DNA from: Bdellovibrionota bacterium
GTDB taxonomy: Bacteria; Bdellovibrionota; Bacteriovoracia; Bacteriovoracales; Bacteriovoracaceae
Length of the DNA stretch: 9,918 bases
Direction: 5' to 3'
NCBI GenBank assembly: GCA_030836365.1
Contig: JAURQB010000094.1
Span: 1 to 9,918, forward strand
Under the pieces are notes generated by a model. The model made no database searches, was not told the origin of the DNA, and worked only from the letters and a program-made list of their open reading frames with translations. Made by a program: the position numbers and the translations under genes. Every line of letters starts with the position of its first letter. The first letter of the stretch is position 1. Positions 1-7,423 of this stretch are shown here, piece after piece.

Positions 1-37
1 GCGGTGGAGATTAGGATTAAAAATAAAAATATTATTT

Positions 38-748
38 TCATATCTTTTCTAACTCCGTTTTTAATCTTTCTAGGCTCGCCGTTATATTTTTTTCGATGAC
101 ATAATTAGAAAATGGGACATATTTTAATTTTTTGACTGCCGAATTCTTTAAAAATGTTTCTGCTTTAATATTTATCTTTTTACTTTTTGGATCTAGGGAA
201 ATATCTATCTCAGAGAAGACAAAAACATTGTCGTAATGATCGGAGACAATTTTGTATTTGTGGGTTCCTGTTTTCTTAATGGTGATATTATTTTTTATAT
301 CGACTGATAGACCTGAAACACTGATATGCTTATTTGAAACGAATTTGTTTTTTTGACTTGTGGGTGAAATAGAAGACCCCAACACTTTAGCAAGAACTTC
401 TGGAGAATGAATAGCATCATCAAAATCTTGAGTGGTGATTGATGGTACGATAAGAGTTTCACTGACCCTAACCATTTTTCCGATTCTGCAATTTTGAATT
501 GCTAATGCCTTGCTTTCTCCATTTCTTTCAATACAAGTTTCTCGGATTAATCGTGATTGTTCTTGGCAGGCATTTAGACTATAACGTTCATTACAAGTTC
601 TAAAGTTAGAATCCATTAATTGTTCAAACTCACTTAGTGCATTAATCTCTGGGGTTATTGGGCCATGGCAAGGCATTCCAATAGAGCAGTCAGCTGATGC
701 TAAGATCGGATACAATAAATTAAATATGCTTAGTATGATAATTTTCAT
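38..748 (-). CDS. Secreted cysteine-containing protein of unknown function
   Basis: I do not recognise a family for this 236-residue protein. It begins with a typical Sec signal peptide: a short basic start, a hydrophobic stretch at residues 3-17, and an Ala-Ser-Ala signal peptidase I site ending at residue 19. The mature protein would start Asp-Cys. Because Asp rather than a small residue precedes the Cys, this is not a convincing lipobox. Six cysteines (C21, C27, C52, C61, C72, C87) all lie in the first third, which suggests disulfides in the periplasm or outside the cell. The rest (about 110-236) is Lys/Ile/Val-rich with alternating beta-like patterns and no cysteine. The reading frame opens at an ATG at 760, but GGAAGAG at 752-758 sits correctly for the ATG at 748, and nothing like a ribosome site precedes 760. 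It lies 195 bp downstream of the helicase gene on the same strand, and I see no confident promoter or terminator between them. Confidence 0.75.
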   Translation of the reverse strand: MKIIILSIFNLLYPILASADCSIGMPCHGPITPEINALSEFEQLMDSNFRTCNERYSLNACQEQSRLIRETCIERNGESKALAIQNCRIGKMVRVSETLIVPSITTQDFDDAIHSPEVLAKVLGSSISPTSQKNKFVSNKHISVSGLSVDIKNNITIKKTGTHKYKIVSDHYDNVFVFSEIDISLDPKSKKINIKAETFLKNSAVKKLKYVPFSNYVIEKNITASLERLKTELEKI

Positions 749-751
749 GAT

Positions 752-758
752 CTCTTCC
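752..758 (-). promoter_or_regulatory. Ribosome binding site deciding the start at 748
   Basis: GGAAGAG on the minus strand, with its GGA core 7 nt before the ATG at 748. It overlaps the alternative upstream ATG (758-760), which itself has no purine-rich sequence before it. The inner start also places the hydrophobic signal peptide directly at the N-terminus. Confidence 0.55.
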
Positions 759-943
759 ATAATGAGAACTGAGCATGAATGATGCCAATAGGGGGTATCT
801 AAGTGATTGAAATTATTTTAAGCGTAATGTTTATTGTTGCTAGATTTTGTCTATAGGTGCAGGGGATGCATATATTTTATACAGCTAAACCGCATAATTT
901 TTCTTCTTTACTTGTAATCTCTTTGATTAGGCATAAATTTTAC

Positions 944-2983
944 TTAATCAAGTTCGCTCATGAGATTTTCAAAAAAAGATTTTTTGTATTCCTCTGCTTG
1001 ATCTGGTGTGAGGTGACCGAAAGTTGTTCGATCTTGTTCAATAAAGCTATCTTTAGGAAGCTCAAAGAGGAATCGTGATTTATGGCGAGGTATATTCTTA
1101 CCGTAAAGTTTTCGCTCTTTACAATAAGTCATAATTAACTCCTCCTTCGCTCTGGTCATCCCCACATAGCAAAGTCTGAGTTCTTCATTTAAGTTAGCGC
1201 CCTCGGCAATTGATTTTTTATGAGGCAATGTTTCTTCCTCTACGCCGACGAGATAAACTTTCTCAAACTCCAGACCTTTTGAGGAGTGAAGGGTCATCAG
1301 TGTCACCTCATTTTTCCTGACGCCATCGTCTTCTTCATCATTTTTATCTTGTGAGTCTTGAAGCAGAAGTCGCTCAATAAATCCTTTGAGTGCCGTTTTT
1401 TCTGAGTGGTATTGAGAGAAACGCTCAGCACTTCCTATTAATTGGGCAACGTCATTTTTTTTCACTTCGGCCAGTTTTGGGTTTTCATCATACTGCTCAT
1501 CAATGAATGTGTTGTACTCAATATCATCAATTAGTTTGCCCAACGAAGCGGGAAGAGAATTTGCCTGAAAGAACTGTTGAATTTCCTCAATAAACTGAAT
1601 GAAGCGCCTGATTTTTGGTTCCCGTGGCCCTGCGGTTTCCGGGTGATCTTTCATCGCCTGAAATAACGTGATTTCTTTTTCTTCTCTGAGGGCGATGAAT
1701 TTTTTTAACGTGGCCGATCCAATTCCTCGGTGAGGGATATTAATAATTCTTCTGAGGGCAATTTCATCACTGGTATTATGAATGGTGCACAAATAAGCAA
1801 TCAGGTCTTTAATTTCTTTTTTATCAAAAAACTTTTGCCCACCAATAATCGTGTAGGGGACATCACTCAACCGAAGCTGCTCTTCTAAAGGAGGGGCTTG
1901 TGTTTTAGAGCGATAAAGAATGGCAATGTCACCAAGATGTCCGCCATATGATTGATGTTGGACAATATCTTCGATGATCACTTCACTCTCATGATCAGTG
2001 TTACCCATGGCCCAAAGCAGGGGTTTTTTATCACTGGGAGTGGTCGAAAAAAGATTTTTTTCCATGCGCTCAGAGTTCTTTTTAATCACTTCATTGGCCA
2101 GAGAGATTATCGGTGTCGTGGATCTGTAGTTTTGCTCAAGCTTGATGACTTTCGCGCCCGGGAACTGTTTTTCAAAACTTAAAATATTTGTCACATCAGC
2201 GCCTCTAAAAGCATAAATACTTTGATCATCATCACCGACCACACAAAGGTTATTGTGAGAAGTGGTGAGGGCCGTGACAACCTCAAACTGAAGTGCATTT
2301 GTATCTTGATACTCATCAATCATGATGTATTTATATTTCTCACTAAACTCAGCTTTGAGTTCAGGAAATTCGCGAAATAATCGAACGGTTAAAAATAAAA
2401 TGTCATCAAAATCAATGGCATTATAAAAGCGTAACTTTTCTTGGTAATAATTATAGACGTACTCAGTCACTAGGTCGTACGGAGCTTCCGGATCAAAGTA
2501 CGGTGTTTCCGGATATTCACTTTCGCTGATGCCTCTATTTTTGAGAAACCCGATTTTGGAGAGAATAATTTTTCGGTCATAGTTTTCTTTATCGGCGCGA
2601 TAATTTTTTAAGGCCTCTCTAATAATTGCGAGCTGATCATTGGTATCATAGATATTAAAATTTTTAAGATACCCAAGATGATCAATTTTTTGGCGAAGAA
2701 TTTTAACTCCAAGACTGTGAAAAGTAGTGAGTGTGATTCCTCTTGCCTGACGTTTGCCAAGCAGGCCTAGTACGCGGTCGCGCATTTCTTTGGCGGCCTT
2801 ATTGGTAAAACTTACCCCTAAAATTTCTTTCGGATTAATTCCGAGATTGCTCACCATATGGGCAATTCGGTAGGTAACTGTTCTTGTTTTTCCACTACCT
2901 GCGCCGGCAAGTATAAGGACAGGGCCTTCCACTGCTTCAGCCGCTTTTCGTTGGGGTTCATTTAGGCCAGAGAGAAAAAACAA
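944..2983 (-). CDS. rep: Rep-type UvrD/PcrA superfamily 1A DNA helicase
   Basis: This is a 679-residue ATP-dependent 3'-5' DNA helicase acting at forks or in repair. All the superfamily 1A motifs are visible in order: Q-motif LNEPQRKA (7-14), Walker A AGAGSGKT (26-33), motif Ia FTNKAAKEM (59-67), Ib TTFHSLG (86-92), motif II DEYQDTN (223-229), motif III GDDDQSIYAFRGA (250-262), motif IV LEQNYRS (282-288), motif V MTLHSSKGLEF (563-573) and motif VI around CYVGMTRAKEE (605-615). The length, the phrase ARG-x4-TFH-x-LG, and a tail resembling E. coli Rep (CKER-x2-YG followed by SRFL-x-ELP) fit Rep better than UvrD or PcrA. Those two are about 720 residues and end in a Tudor-like RNA-polymerase-binding domain that is absent here. 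The start is TTG with AGGA seven bases upstream, and the Q-motif follows at once, so the start is well fixed. Assignment to the superfamily is certain; the choice of Rep over PcrA/UvrD is likely. Confidence 0.95.
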   Translation of the reverse strand: MFFLSGLNEPQRKAAEAVEGPVLILAGAGSGKTRTVTYRIAHMVSNLGINPKEILGVSFTNKAAKEMRDRVLGLLGKRQARGITLTTFHSLGVKILRQKIDHLGYLKNFNIYDTNDQLAIIREALKNYRADKENYDRKIILSKIGFLKNRGISESEYPETPYFDPEAPYDLVTEYVYNYYQEKLRFYNAIDFDDILFLTVRLFREFPELKAEFSEKYKYIMIDEYQDTNALQFEVVTALTTSHNNLCVVGDDDQSIYAFRGADVTNILSFEKQFPGAKVIKLEQNYRSTTPIISLANEVIKKNSERMEKNLFSTTPSDKKPLLWAMGNTDHESEVIIEDIVQHQSYGGHLGDIAILYRSKTQAPPLEEQLRLSDVPYTIIGGQKFFDKKEIKDLIAYLCTIHNTSDEIALRRIINIPHRGIGSATLKKFIALREEKEITLFQAMKDHPETAGPREPKIRRFIQFIEEIQQFFQANSLPASLGKLIDDIEYNTFIDEQYDENPKLAEVKKNDVAQLIGSAERFSQYHSEKTALKGFIERLLLQDSQDKNDEEDDGVRKNEVTLMTLHSSKGLEFEKVYLVGVEEETLPHKKSIAEGANLNEELRLCYVGMTRAKEELIMTYCKERKLYGKNIPRHKSRFLFELPKDSFIEQDRTTFGHLTPDQAEEYKKSFFENLMSELD

Positions 2984-2990
2984 GTTACTA

Positions 2991-2994
2991 TCCT
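2991..2994 (-). promoter_or_regulatory. Ribosome binding site for the TTG start of the helicase
   Basis: AGGA on the minus strand, separated by 7 nt from the TTG at 2981-2983. No ATG lies nearby in frame before the conserved Q-motif, so this site decides the non-ATG start. Confidence 0.7.
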
Positions 2995-3024
2995 AGAGTT
3001 GAGGTCTATCGAGATCGATGGACA

Positions 3025-3054
3025 AATATGACATAAAAATTTTAAGAGTTACAA
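3025..3054 (-). promoter_or_regulatory. Possible promoter for the helicase gene
   Basis: On the minus strand, TTGTAA (3049-3054) as a -35 and CATATT (3025-3030) as a -10 are separated by 18 bp. Each matches the sigma-70 consensus at four of six positions. The position, about 40 bp before the TTG start, is reasonable, but the match is weak and AT-rich DNA gives such pairs by chance. Confidence 0.25.
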
Positions 3055-3146
3055 ACTGTTTTGTAGAAAAATTGGCCAATAGAATTGTTGTGTAGCAGTA
3101 ATTTTAGTGATTTAGCTAGTATTGATCGTGAAATTAATATTCACCT

Positions 3147-3173
3147 TTGATATTTTTCTCCACGGTGTATTAA
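3147..3173 (+). promoter_or_regulatory. Possible promoter for the repeat-protein gene
   Basis: TTGATA (3147-3152, five of six to TTGACA) and TATTAA (3168-3173, four of six to TATAAT) are separated by 15 bp, shorter than the usual 16-18. It would give a leader of about 50 nt before the start at 3233. Weak support. Confidence 0.25.
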
Positions 3174-3220
3174 AAGATTGATAACTCAAACGCTTAACTA
3201 ATTCCTACATGATGCGCCAA

Positions 3221-3225
3221 AGGGG
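3221..3225 (+). promoter_or_regulatory. Ribosome binding site deciding the start at 3233
   Basis: AGGGG lies 7 nt before the ATG at 3233. The earlier in-frame ATGs at 3209 and 3212 lack a good ribosome site and would put a charged segment (RQRGEQ) ahead of the signal peptide. Confidence 0.65.
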
Positions 3226-3232
3226 TGAGCAG

Positions 3233-3997
3233 ATGAAATACAGCTTATTTTTTATTTTCTTGATGATTCTTAGTTTTTCTAGTTTTAGTGAATCCATTGA
3301 TCTGCGAAACGTTAATGTGCAAGAAAATATAGAATTACCGGAAGTTGTTGAGGGCGATCTGAATCTTTCGGGAATCTTTAGTTTAAACGAGTTTATTTTT
3401 CCTCAAGAAGTTCAAGGCGATTTGTTCCTGAGTGGGCTTTTTAAAGTCAATTTTGTTTTTATGCCGGAAAAGTTGATGGGTAGTATTTATGCGGAAACTT
3501 TGGAGTCAGCCTATGAGATGACTCTTCCCGCGCTTATATCTGGTGATATTTCATTTGACCGGCTAACAGCTGTTAACGAATTAATTTTTCCAATGATGAT
3601 GCAAGGTGCGGTTTATATGCCGAGGCTTTTGACATTTGATCGCCTTCAAATGCCGTTAGTTGTCGGTGGTGATTTAAGACTTGATAGCATCGAATCGGCC
3701 ATGAATATTGTATTACCACACACAGTGAAAAAAGCGCTATACTTAAATAGCTTGAAAGCTTTTGCCGGTGTGACTCTTCCTCATACCGTTGATGGTGACC
3801 TGCATCTAGAGTCAATCGAATCACTTAATGGAGCGGTTTTACCTTCAACCTTAGGCGGTGATCTTTATTTATCAAGTTTAACCCTTGAACAATTCGACAC
3901 GTCTTTGCTACCAGAAAATTTTAAAGGGCTTGTCTTTCTAAAAGATGGTGGGCATTCGTTAAGGCGGCCTCAACCTGAAGAAGCAAGCGATCAGTAA
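3233..3997 (+). CDS. Exported protein of 21-residue LRR-like repeats
   Basis: The protein has 254 residues: a signal peptide (about 1-19, hydrophobic and Phe-rich, ending SFS before Glu-Ser), a short linker, then one continuous solenoid. Nine units each start with Pro at residues 36, 57, 78, 99, 120, 141, 162, 183 and 204. Eight are exactly 21 residues and the ninth is 23. A partial tenth unit runs 227-239, followed by a short polar tail. The unit pattern is P-x-x-V-x-G-D-L-x-L-x-x-I-x-S-x-x-x-x-x-L, so Gly-Asp-Leu and Leu/Ile recur in register. This resembles bacterial leucine-rich-type repeats with LPxxLxVxGxLxL units, which form curved or helical beta-solenoids used for binding. No catalytic motif is seen, and location in the periplasm or at the cell surface is inferred from the signal peptide. 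It is transcribed divergently from the helicase, with no evident functional link to either neighbour. A run of nine T follows at 4006-4014, but without a convincing stem. Confidence 0.85.
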   Translation: MKYSLFFIFLMILSFSSFSESIDLRNVNVQENIELPEVVEGDLNLSGIFSLNEFIFPQEVQGDLFLSGLFKVNFVFMPEKLMGSIYAETLESAYEMTLPALISGDISFDRLTAVNELIFPMMMQGAVYMPRLLTFDRLQMPLVVGGDLRLDSIESAMNIVLPHTVKKALYLNSLKAFAGVTLPHTVDGDLHLESIESLNGAVLPSTLGGDLYLSSLTLEQFDTSLLPENFKGLVFLKDGGHSLRRPQPEEASDQ

Positions 3998-4113
3998 TTT
4001 GCCAATTTTTTTTTAATTCTCTGAACTTTTTGTGAGTTTGGGCCTGTAAAAATGGCACAACTTCGCTAAATTAAGGCGTTTTATTTTTATGACAAACGCT
4101 CTCCTGATGGGAG

Positions 4114-4125
4114 GGATTATAATCC
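4114..4125 (+). repeat. Perfect 12-bp palindrome next to the fumarase ribosome site
   Basis: GGATTATAATCC reads identically on both strands and sits just upstream of the GGAG of the fumarase alpha gene. It contains TATAAT (4118-4123). As a -10 box this would give an almost leaderless transcript, and no -35 lies at 16-18 bp. It may be an operator or chance. Confidence 0.4.
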
Positions 4126-4126
4126 T

Positions 4127-4130
4127 GGAG
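4127..4130 (+). promoter_or_regulatory. Ribosome binding site deciding the fumarase alpha start
   Basis: GGAG lies 6 nt before the ATG at 4137. The longer in-frame start at 4089 would add 16 residues not expected in the family, and it has no purine-rich sequence upstream. A perfect 12-bp palindrome (4114-4125) ends two bases before this site. Confidence 0.7.
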
Positions 4131-4136
4131 TTCCCC

Positions 4137-5036
4137 ATGAAATTAGATAAAGATCAGAAAAAGAATCTCTATGACTCAATGCTTGAGCTGATTCGCGTTA
4201 CATCTACGCAGATTCCTGAGGATGTTCAAAAAGAAGTACTCAAAGCGCTGAAGCGTGAGAAGAAAAATACCACCGCCAAATACGCGATGGAAATCATTGA
4301 TAAAAATATTGAACTAGCGAAATCTAAGTCTCAGCCCCTCTGCCAAGATACGGGAACGGTTCTTGTGTATGTGGATCACCCTGTTGGATTTAATCAAGGG
4401 GAGTTCACGAAGATTTTTGAAAAGGCCGTCGTGGATGCGACAAAAAAGGGCTACCTCAGACAAAACTCGGTGGACACGCTCACCGGAAAAAATGATTCCA
4501 TGAATTTAGGGCCTGGGCATCCGAGCATTCATTTTCATGAGCACAAGAAAAAATCTCTTGAAGTAAAGATGATGCTCAAAGGCGGCGGATGCGAAAACGT
4601 AGGTGCTCAATACTCCCTACCAAACGTTGCCCTTGAAGCGGGACGAGATTTAGATGGTGTGAGAAAAGTTATTTTAGACGCCGTTGTTAAAGCGCAAGGA
4701 AAAGGCTGCGGCCCTGGAGTTTTAGGCGTTACCATTGGGGGGGATCGTGGTTCGGGCTACATTGCTTCCAAAGAGCAACTTCTTCGCACGCTTGATGACA
4801 AAAACGATATTCCAGCGCTGAAAAAATTAGAAAAAGATATTGTGGAAACCAGTAATCGCCTCGGAATTGGGCCTATGGGCTTTGGTGGAAAAACCACGCT
4901 TCTTGGTTGTAAAATTTCTGCACTTAATCGTTTACCGGCCAGTTACTTTGTCAGTATTAGCTACATGTGCTGGGCGTTTAGGCGTCAAGGAGTCACGCTA
5001 ACAGGAAAACAAAAAATTTCGAAGTGGCTTTATTAG
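4137..5036 (+). CDS. Fumarate hydratase class I, alpha subunit (N-terminal half)
   Basis: This is the 299-residue catalytic iron-sulfur subunit of the two-part class I fumarase, which interconverts fumarate and malate in the TCA cycle in the cytoplasm. Family landmarks are LCQDTGT (68-74), the GGG-Cys segment (149-152), KGCGPGVLGVTIGG (189-202), GIGPMGFGGKTT (243-254), and YMCWAFRR (276-283) near the end. By comparison with E. coli FumA, C69, C191 and C278 are the probable ligands of the [4Fe-4S] cluster. The spacings of 122 and 87 residues are close to FumA's 119 and 94. C152 and C258 are extra. The related L-tartrate dehydratase alpha (TtdA) has the same fold, but TCA-cycle fumarase is more likely in this setting. 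The start at 4137 is chosen for its GGAG at 4127-4130. The beta gene follows after 46 bp, and the two would be fused in the single-chain FumA/FumB form. Confidence 0.93.
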   Translation: MKLDKDQKKNLYDSMLELIRVTSTQIPEDVQKEVLKALKREKKNTTAKYAMEIIDKNIELAKSKSQPLCQDTGTVLVYVDHPVGFNQGEFTKIFEKAVVDATKKGYLRQNSVDTLTGKNDSMNLGPGHPSIHFHEHKKKSLEVKMMLKGGGCENVGAQYSLPNVALEAGRDLDGVRKVILDAVVKAQGKGCGPGVLGVTIGGDRGSGYIASKEQLLRTLDDKNDIPALKKLEKDIVETSNRLGIGPMGFGGKTTLLGCKISALNRLPASYFVSISYMCWAFRRQGVTLTGKQKISKWLY

Positions 5037-5082
5037 TAAGTTAAAAAATGAAAAGAAATTTGATGAAAGGATAAAAAAACAA

Positions 5083-5679
5083 ATGAAAAAACTAAACTAT
5101 CCATTTGATGAAAAACAAATACGCGCTCTAAAAGTGGGGGACATGGTGATGATCTCCGGGAAACTTTTTACCGGTCGAGATGCCGTTCATAAATATTTAC
5201 ACGAAGGCGGCAAGTCGCCAGTTAATTTTAAAAACCAAATCATTTATCACTGTGGCCCCGTCGTTTTAGAAAAAGGTGGCAAGTATGAAGTCATGGCCGC
5301 AGGCCCAACCACAAGTATTCGAGAAGAGCCCTATCAGTGGGAAGTGATGCGCGATCATGGAATTGTCGGCGTGATTGGAAAAGGGGGCATGGGCCCTAAA
5401 ACCCTTGAAGGCTGTCGCAAATATGGCTGTGTTTATTTTCACGCCATTGGTGGAGCCGCCCAAGTTCTCGCAGAAAAAATTAAAAGCGTGGATGATGTTT
5501 ACTTAAAAGAAAAATTTGGCTCCCCTGAGGCGATTTGGGAATTAACAGTGGAAGATTTTCCCGTTGTTGTGACCATGGATTCTCATGGAGGCTCGCTTCA
5601 CTCAGTTGTTGAAGGAGAGTCCACAAAAGCTCTCGCCAGTGAATTAAAGAAGAAAAAATCAACAGCAAAAAAGAAATAG
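5083..5679 (+). CDS. Fumarate hydratase class I, beta subunit (C-terminal half)
   Basis: This 198-residue protein completes the class I fumarase with the alpha subunit encoded just upstream. The conserved course is visible: RALKVGD-x-V-x-ISG (14-26), FTGRDAVH (29-36), YHCGP (55-59), AGPTTSIR (73-80), GKGG (99-102), the Tyr/His and IGGAA segment (118-126), and W-x-L-x-V-x-DFP (152-160). In many relatives Arg of the TTSxR motif is followed by Met; here it is followed by Glu-Glu-Pro. The protein ends in a lysine-rich tail (189-198) beyond the family's usual end. AAAGGA (5066-5071) is the likely ribosome site, about 11 nt before the ATG, which is slightly long. The beta subunit of L-tartrate dehydratase is the alternative reading. 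The gene's stop codon overlaps the ribosome site of metG. Confidence 0.92.
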   Translation: MKKLNYPFDEKQIRALKVGDMVMISGKLFTGRDAVHKYLHEGGKSPVNFKNQIIYHCGPVVLEKGGKYEVMAAGPTTSIREEPYQWEVMRDHGIVGVIGKGGMGPKTLEGCRKYGCVYFHAIGGAAQVLAEKIKSVDDVYLKEKFGSPEAIWELTVEDFPVVVTMDSHGGSLHSVVEGESTKALASELKKKKSTAKKK

Positions 5680-5683
5680 GAAA
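5678..5683 (+). promoter_or_regulatory. metG ribosome binding site overlapping the previous stop codon
   Basis: AGGAAA shares its first two bases with the TAG stop of the fumarase beta gene (5677-5679). It lies 6 nt, counted from AGGA, before the metG ATG at 5688. This arrangement favours translational coupling of the two genes. Confidence 0.7.
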
Positions 5684-5687
5684 TTAT

Positions 5688-7391
5688 ATGACTAAGTATC
5701 TTGTCACTTCTGCACTACCGTACGCCAATGGCCCTCTTCACTTTGGCCACCTTGCTGGCGTGTATATTCCAGCAGATATTTATACGAGACACCGTAAGCT
5801 TCAAGGGGAGCGCGCGATTCACATCTGTGGAAGCGATGAGCATGGGGTAGCGATTATGCTCAACGCCCAGAAAGCAAAAGTTCCTTACAAAGAATATGTC
5901 GATGGTTGGCACAAAGAGCATAAGGCGCTTTTTGATGCCTTTAATATTCACTTTGAATACTTTGGCCAAACTAGTGCGGACTATCACGCAGAAGAAGTGC
6001 TGCCCTGGTTTAAAGCGCTTCATGAAAAAGGGATGATTGAGCCGCGAGATGGACAGCAGCTTCAGTGCAATGATTGTCACAATCATTTACCGGATCGTTT
6101 TGTCGGTGGTGAATGTTACGAGTGTCATTATCCAAATGCTCGTGGAGATGAGTGCCCAAATTGTGGGATCATTATTGATAGCGTGAAGTTGATCAATCCT
6201 GTGTGCCAAATTTGCGAGAGCACGAACATCAAAGAAGTAACCGTCACGCAATATTATCTTACCCTTTCAAAAGCGCATGAAAAATATCGAAGTTGGCTAG
6301 GGGCAAAGATTCCTGATTTTAGAAAAACAGTAGGCAATTACGTGGATAGTCTCACTAAAGAAGGGCTTCATGACCGAGCGATCAGTCGTGACCTGGATTG
6401 GGGAATCGACGTCCCGCTGGCCGAAGCAGTGGGGAAAAAACTCTACGTGTGGTTTGATGCTCCGATTGGTTATGTTTCTAATACAAAGCAGTGGCTAAAA
6501 GAAACCGGCGCGAGTGAGGATTATAAAACTGATTGGTGGACCAATCCAGAGACGAAAATTGAGCACTTCATTGGAAAAGATAATATTATTTTTCATTGTA
6601 TTATTTTTCCGGTGATGAGCATGATGAGTGAGCAGGTTAACGTCTGCACCGATGTGCCAGCAAACCAGTACCTGAACTTAGAAGGAAAGCAATTTTCGAA
6701 AAGTGCGGGTTGGTATGTGGACGCCAATGATGCGGTCTCTAAGTTTGGAAGTGACGCTCTCAGATATTACCTAACGGCGATTTCTCCAGAGGGAAGTGAC
6801 AGCAGTTTTACGTGGGATGGTTTTCAGGCGCGACTAAATGGAGAGCTCGCCAACAACATTGGAAATCTTGTAAATCGTTGCCTAAAGTTTTGGAAGAAAA
6901 ACTGGGGCGAGGGAATGAGTGAAGACGCTCTTATTTCTTATCAAGCAGTGGATAAGGTTCAGGAGCTCACTGAAAAATTAAAAACCGTTCGTGAAAGTTT
7001 AGATATCAAAGAAATTAAAAAAGGCCTAGAAGTGGCGATGCAAATGGGCCACATGACCAACGAATATTTCTCTGACCGTGCCCCTTGGGCCACGTTTAAA
7101 GAAGACCCAAAAGTGGCCGAGTTAACAATTGCGGAAACCGGTGCGATGATTCTAATTGTCGCTGCGGCCCTTAATCCGTTTCTGCCTGAGCTCTCAAATA
7201 ATATGTTTGCTCTTTTTGGTGAGGTGAGTGCGGAGTCCGTTGCCAAGATTTATCAAGGTGATGTAGCGGAGATTTATCAAATTTTTACACGCGCTGGTGG
7301 AACACCAGTAAAAGCACCAAAAGCACTTGTGCCAAAAATTGAGGATGACGTGATTGCTCAATTAAAAGAAGAGTTAGGAAAACTTAGCTAA
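5688..7391 (+). CDS. metG: Methionyl-tRNA synthetase
   Basis: This 567-residue class I aminoacyl-tRNA synthetase charges tRNA-Met, including the initiator, with methionine. The Rossmann fold opens with TSALPYANGPLHFGH, whose HIGH motif is H18-F19-G20-H21. GSDEHG follows at 48-53. An insert carries four CxxC pairs (127/130, 143/146, 156/159, 173/176), enough for two zinc knuckles. WFDAPIGY (255-262) is the usual methionine-site signature, and the KMSKS loop is QFSKS (335-339). A helical anticodon-binding domain follows, with ANNIGNLVNR and RAPW matching family positions. The protein stops without the C-terminal EMAP/Trbp111-like dimerisation domain of the 677-residue E. coli enzyme, so it may be a monomer. 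It starts 8 bp after fumarase beta and lies 32 bp before the CoA ligase gene, so it appears to be co-transcribed with metabolic genes. Identification is secure. Confidence 0.97.
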   Translation: MTKYLVTSALPYANGPLHFGHLAGVYIPADIYTRHRKLQGERAIHICGSDEHGVAIMLNAQKAKVPYKEYVDGWHKEHKALFDAFNIHFEYFGQTSADYHAEEVLPWFKALHEKGMIEPRDGQQLQCNDCHNHLPDRFVGGECYECHYPNARGDECPNCGIIIDSVKLINPVCQICESTNIKEVTVTQYYLTLSKAHEKYRSWLGAKIPDFRKTVGNYVDSLTKEGLHDRAISRDLDWGIDVPLAEAVGKKLYVWFDAPIGYVSNTKQWLKETGASEDYKTDWWTNPETKIEHFIGKDNIIFHCIIFPVMSMMSEQVNVCTDVPANQYLNLEGKQFSKSAGWYVDANDAVSKFGSDALRYYLTAISPEGSDSSFTWDGFQARLNGELANNIGNLVNRCLKFWKKNWGEGMSEDALISYQAVDKVQELTEKLKTVRESLDIKEIKKGLEVAMQMGHMTNEYFSDRAPWATFKEDPKVAELTIAETGAMILIVAAALNPFLPELSNNMFALFGEVSAESVAKIYQGDVAEIYQIFTRAGGTPVKAPKALVPKIEDDVIAQLKEELGKLS

Positions 7392-7423
7392 AAATTTTCT
7401 TCTGCTTAAAAAAGGATCATTTT

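Noticed and set aside
26..38. AT-only inverted repeat just after the first gene as a terminator
   Set aside because: AAAAT-ATT-ATTTT has no G-C pair and is expected by chance in AT-rich DNA, although T-rich sequence follows on the minus strand.
876..881. TATAAA on the minus strand as a -10 for the first gene
   Set aside because: No -35-like hexamer lies at 16-18 bp upstream, and it would leave a leader of about 120 nt.
857..1078. Plus-strand reading frame of 73 codons overlapping the helicase end
   Set aside because: It lies mostly opposite the strongly supported helicase C-terminus and has no ribosome site or recognisable protein pattern.
4001..4014. T9 run after the repeat-protein gene as an intrinsic terminator
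   Set aside because: Only a 4-bp AT stem (AATT/AATT) precedes it, too weak to call.
4030..4060. TTGTG / CACAA inverted arms upstream of fumarase
   Set aside because: The arms are only 5 bp and 21 bp apart, which is compatible with chance.
4118..4123. Exact TATAAT upstream of fumarase alpha
   Set aside because: It would start transcription within about 7 nt of the ATG, inside the ribosome site. The only -35-like hexamer (ATGACA, 4089-4094) is 23 bp away.
5048..5074. Eight-codon mini frame in the gap between fumarase alpha and beta
   Set aside because: It has no ribosome site of its own, and such short A-rich frames arise easily by chance. It is not in frame with the beta gene.
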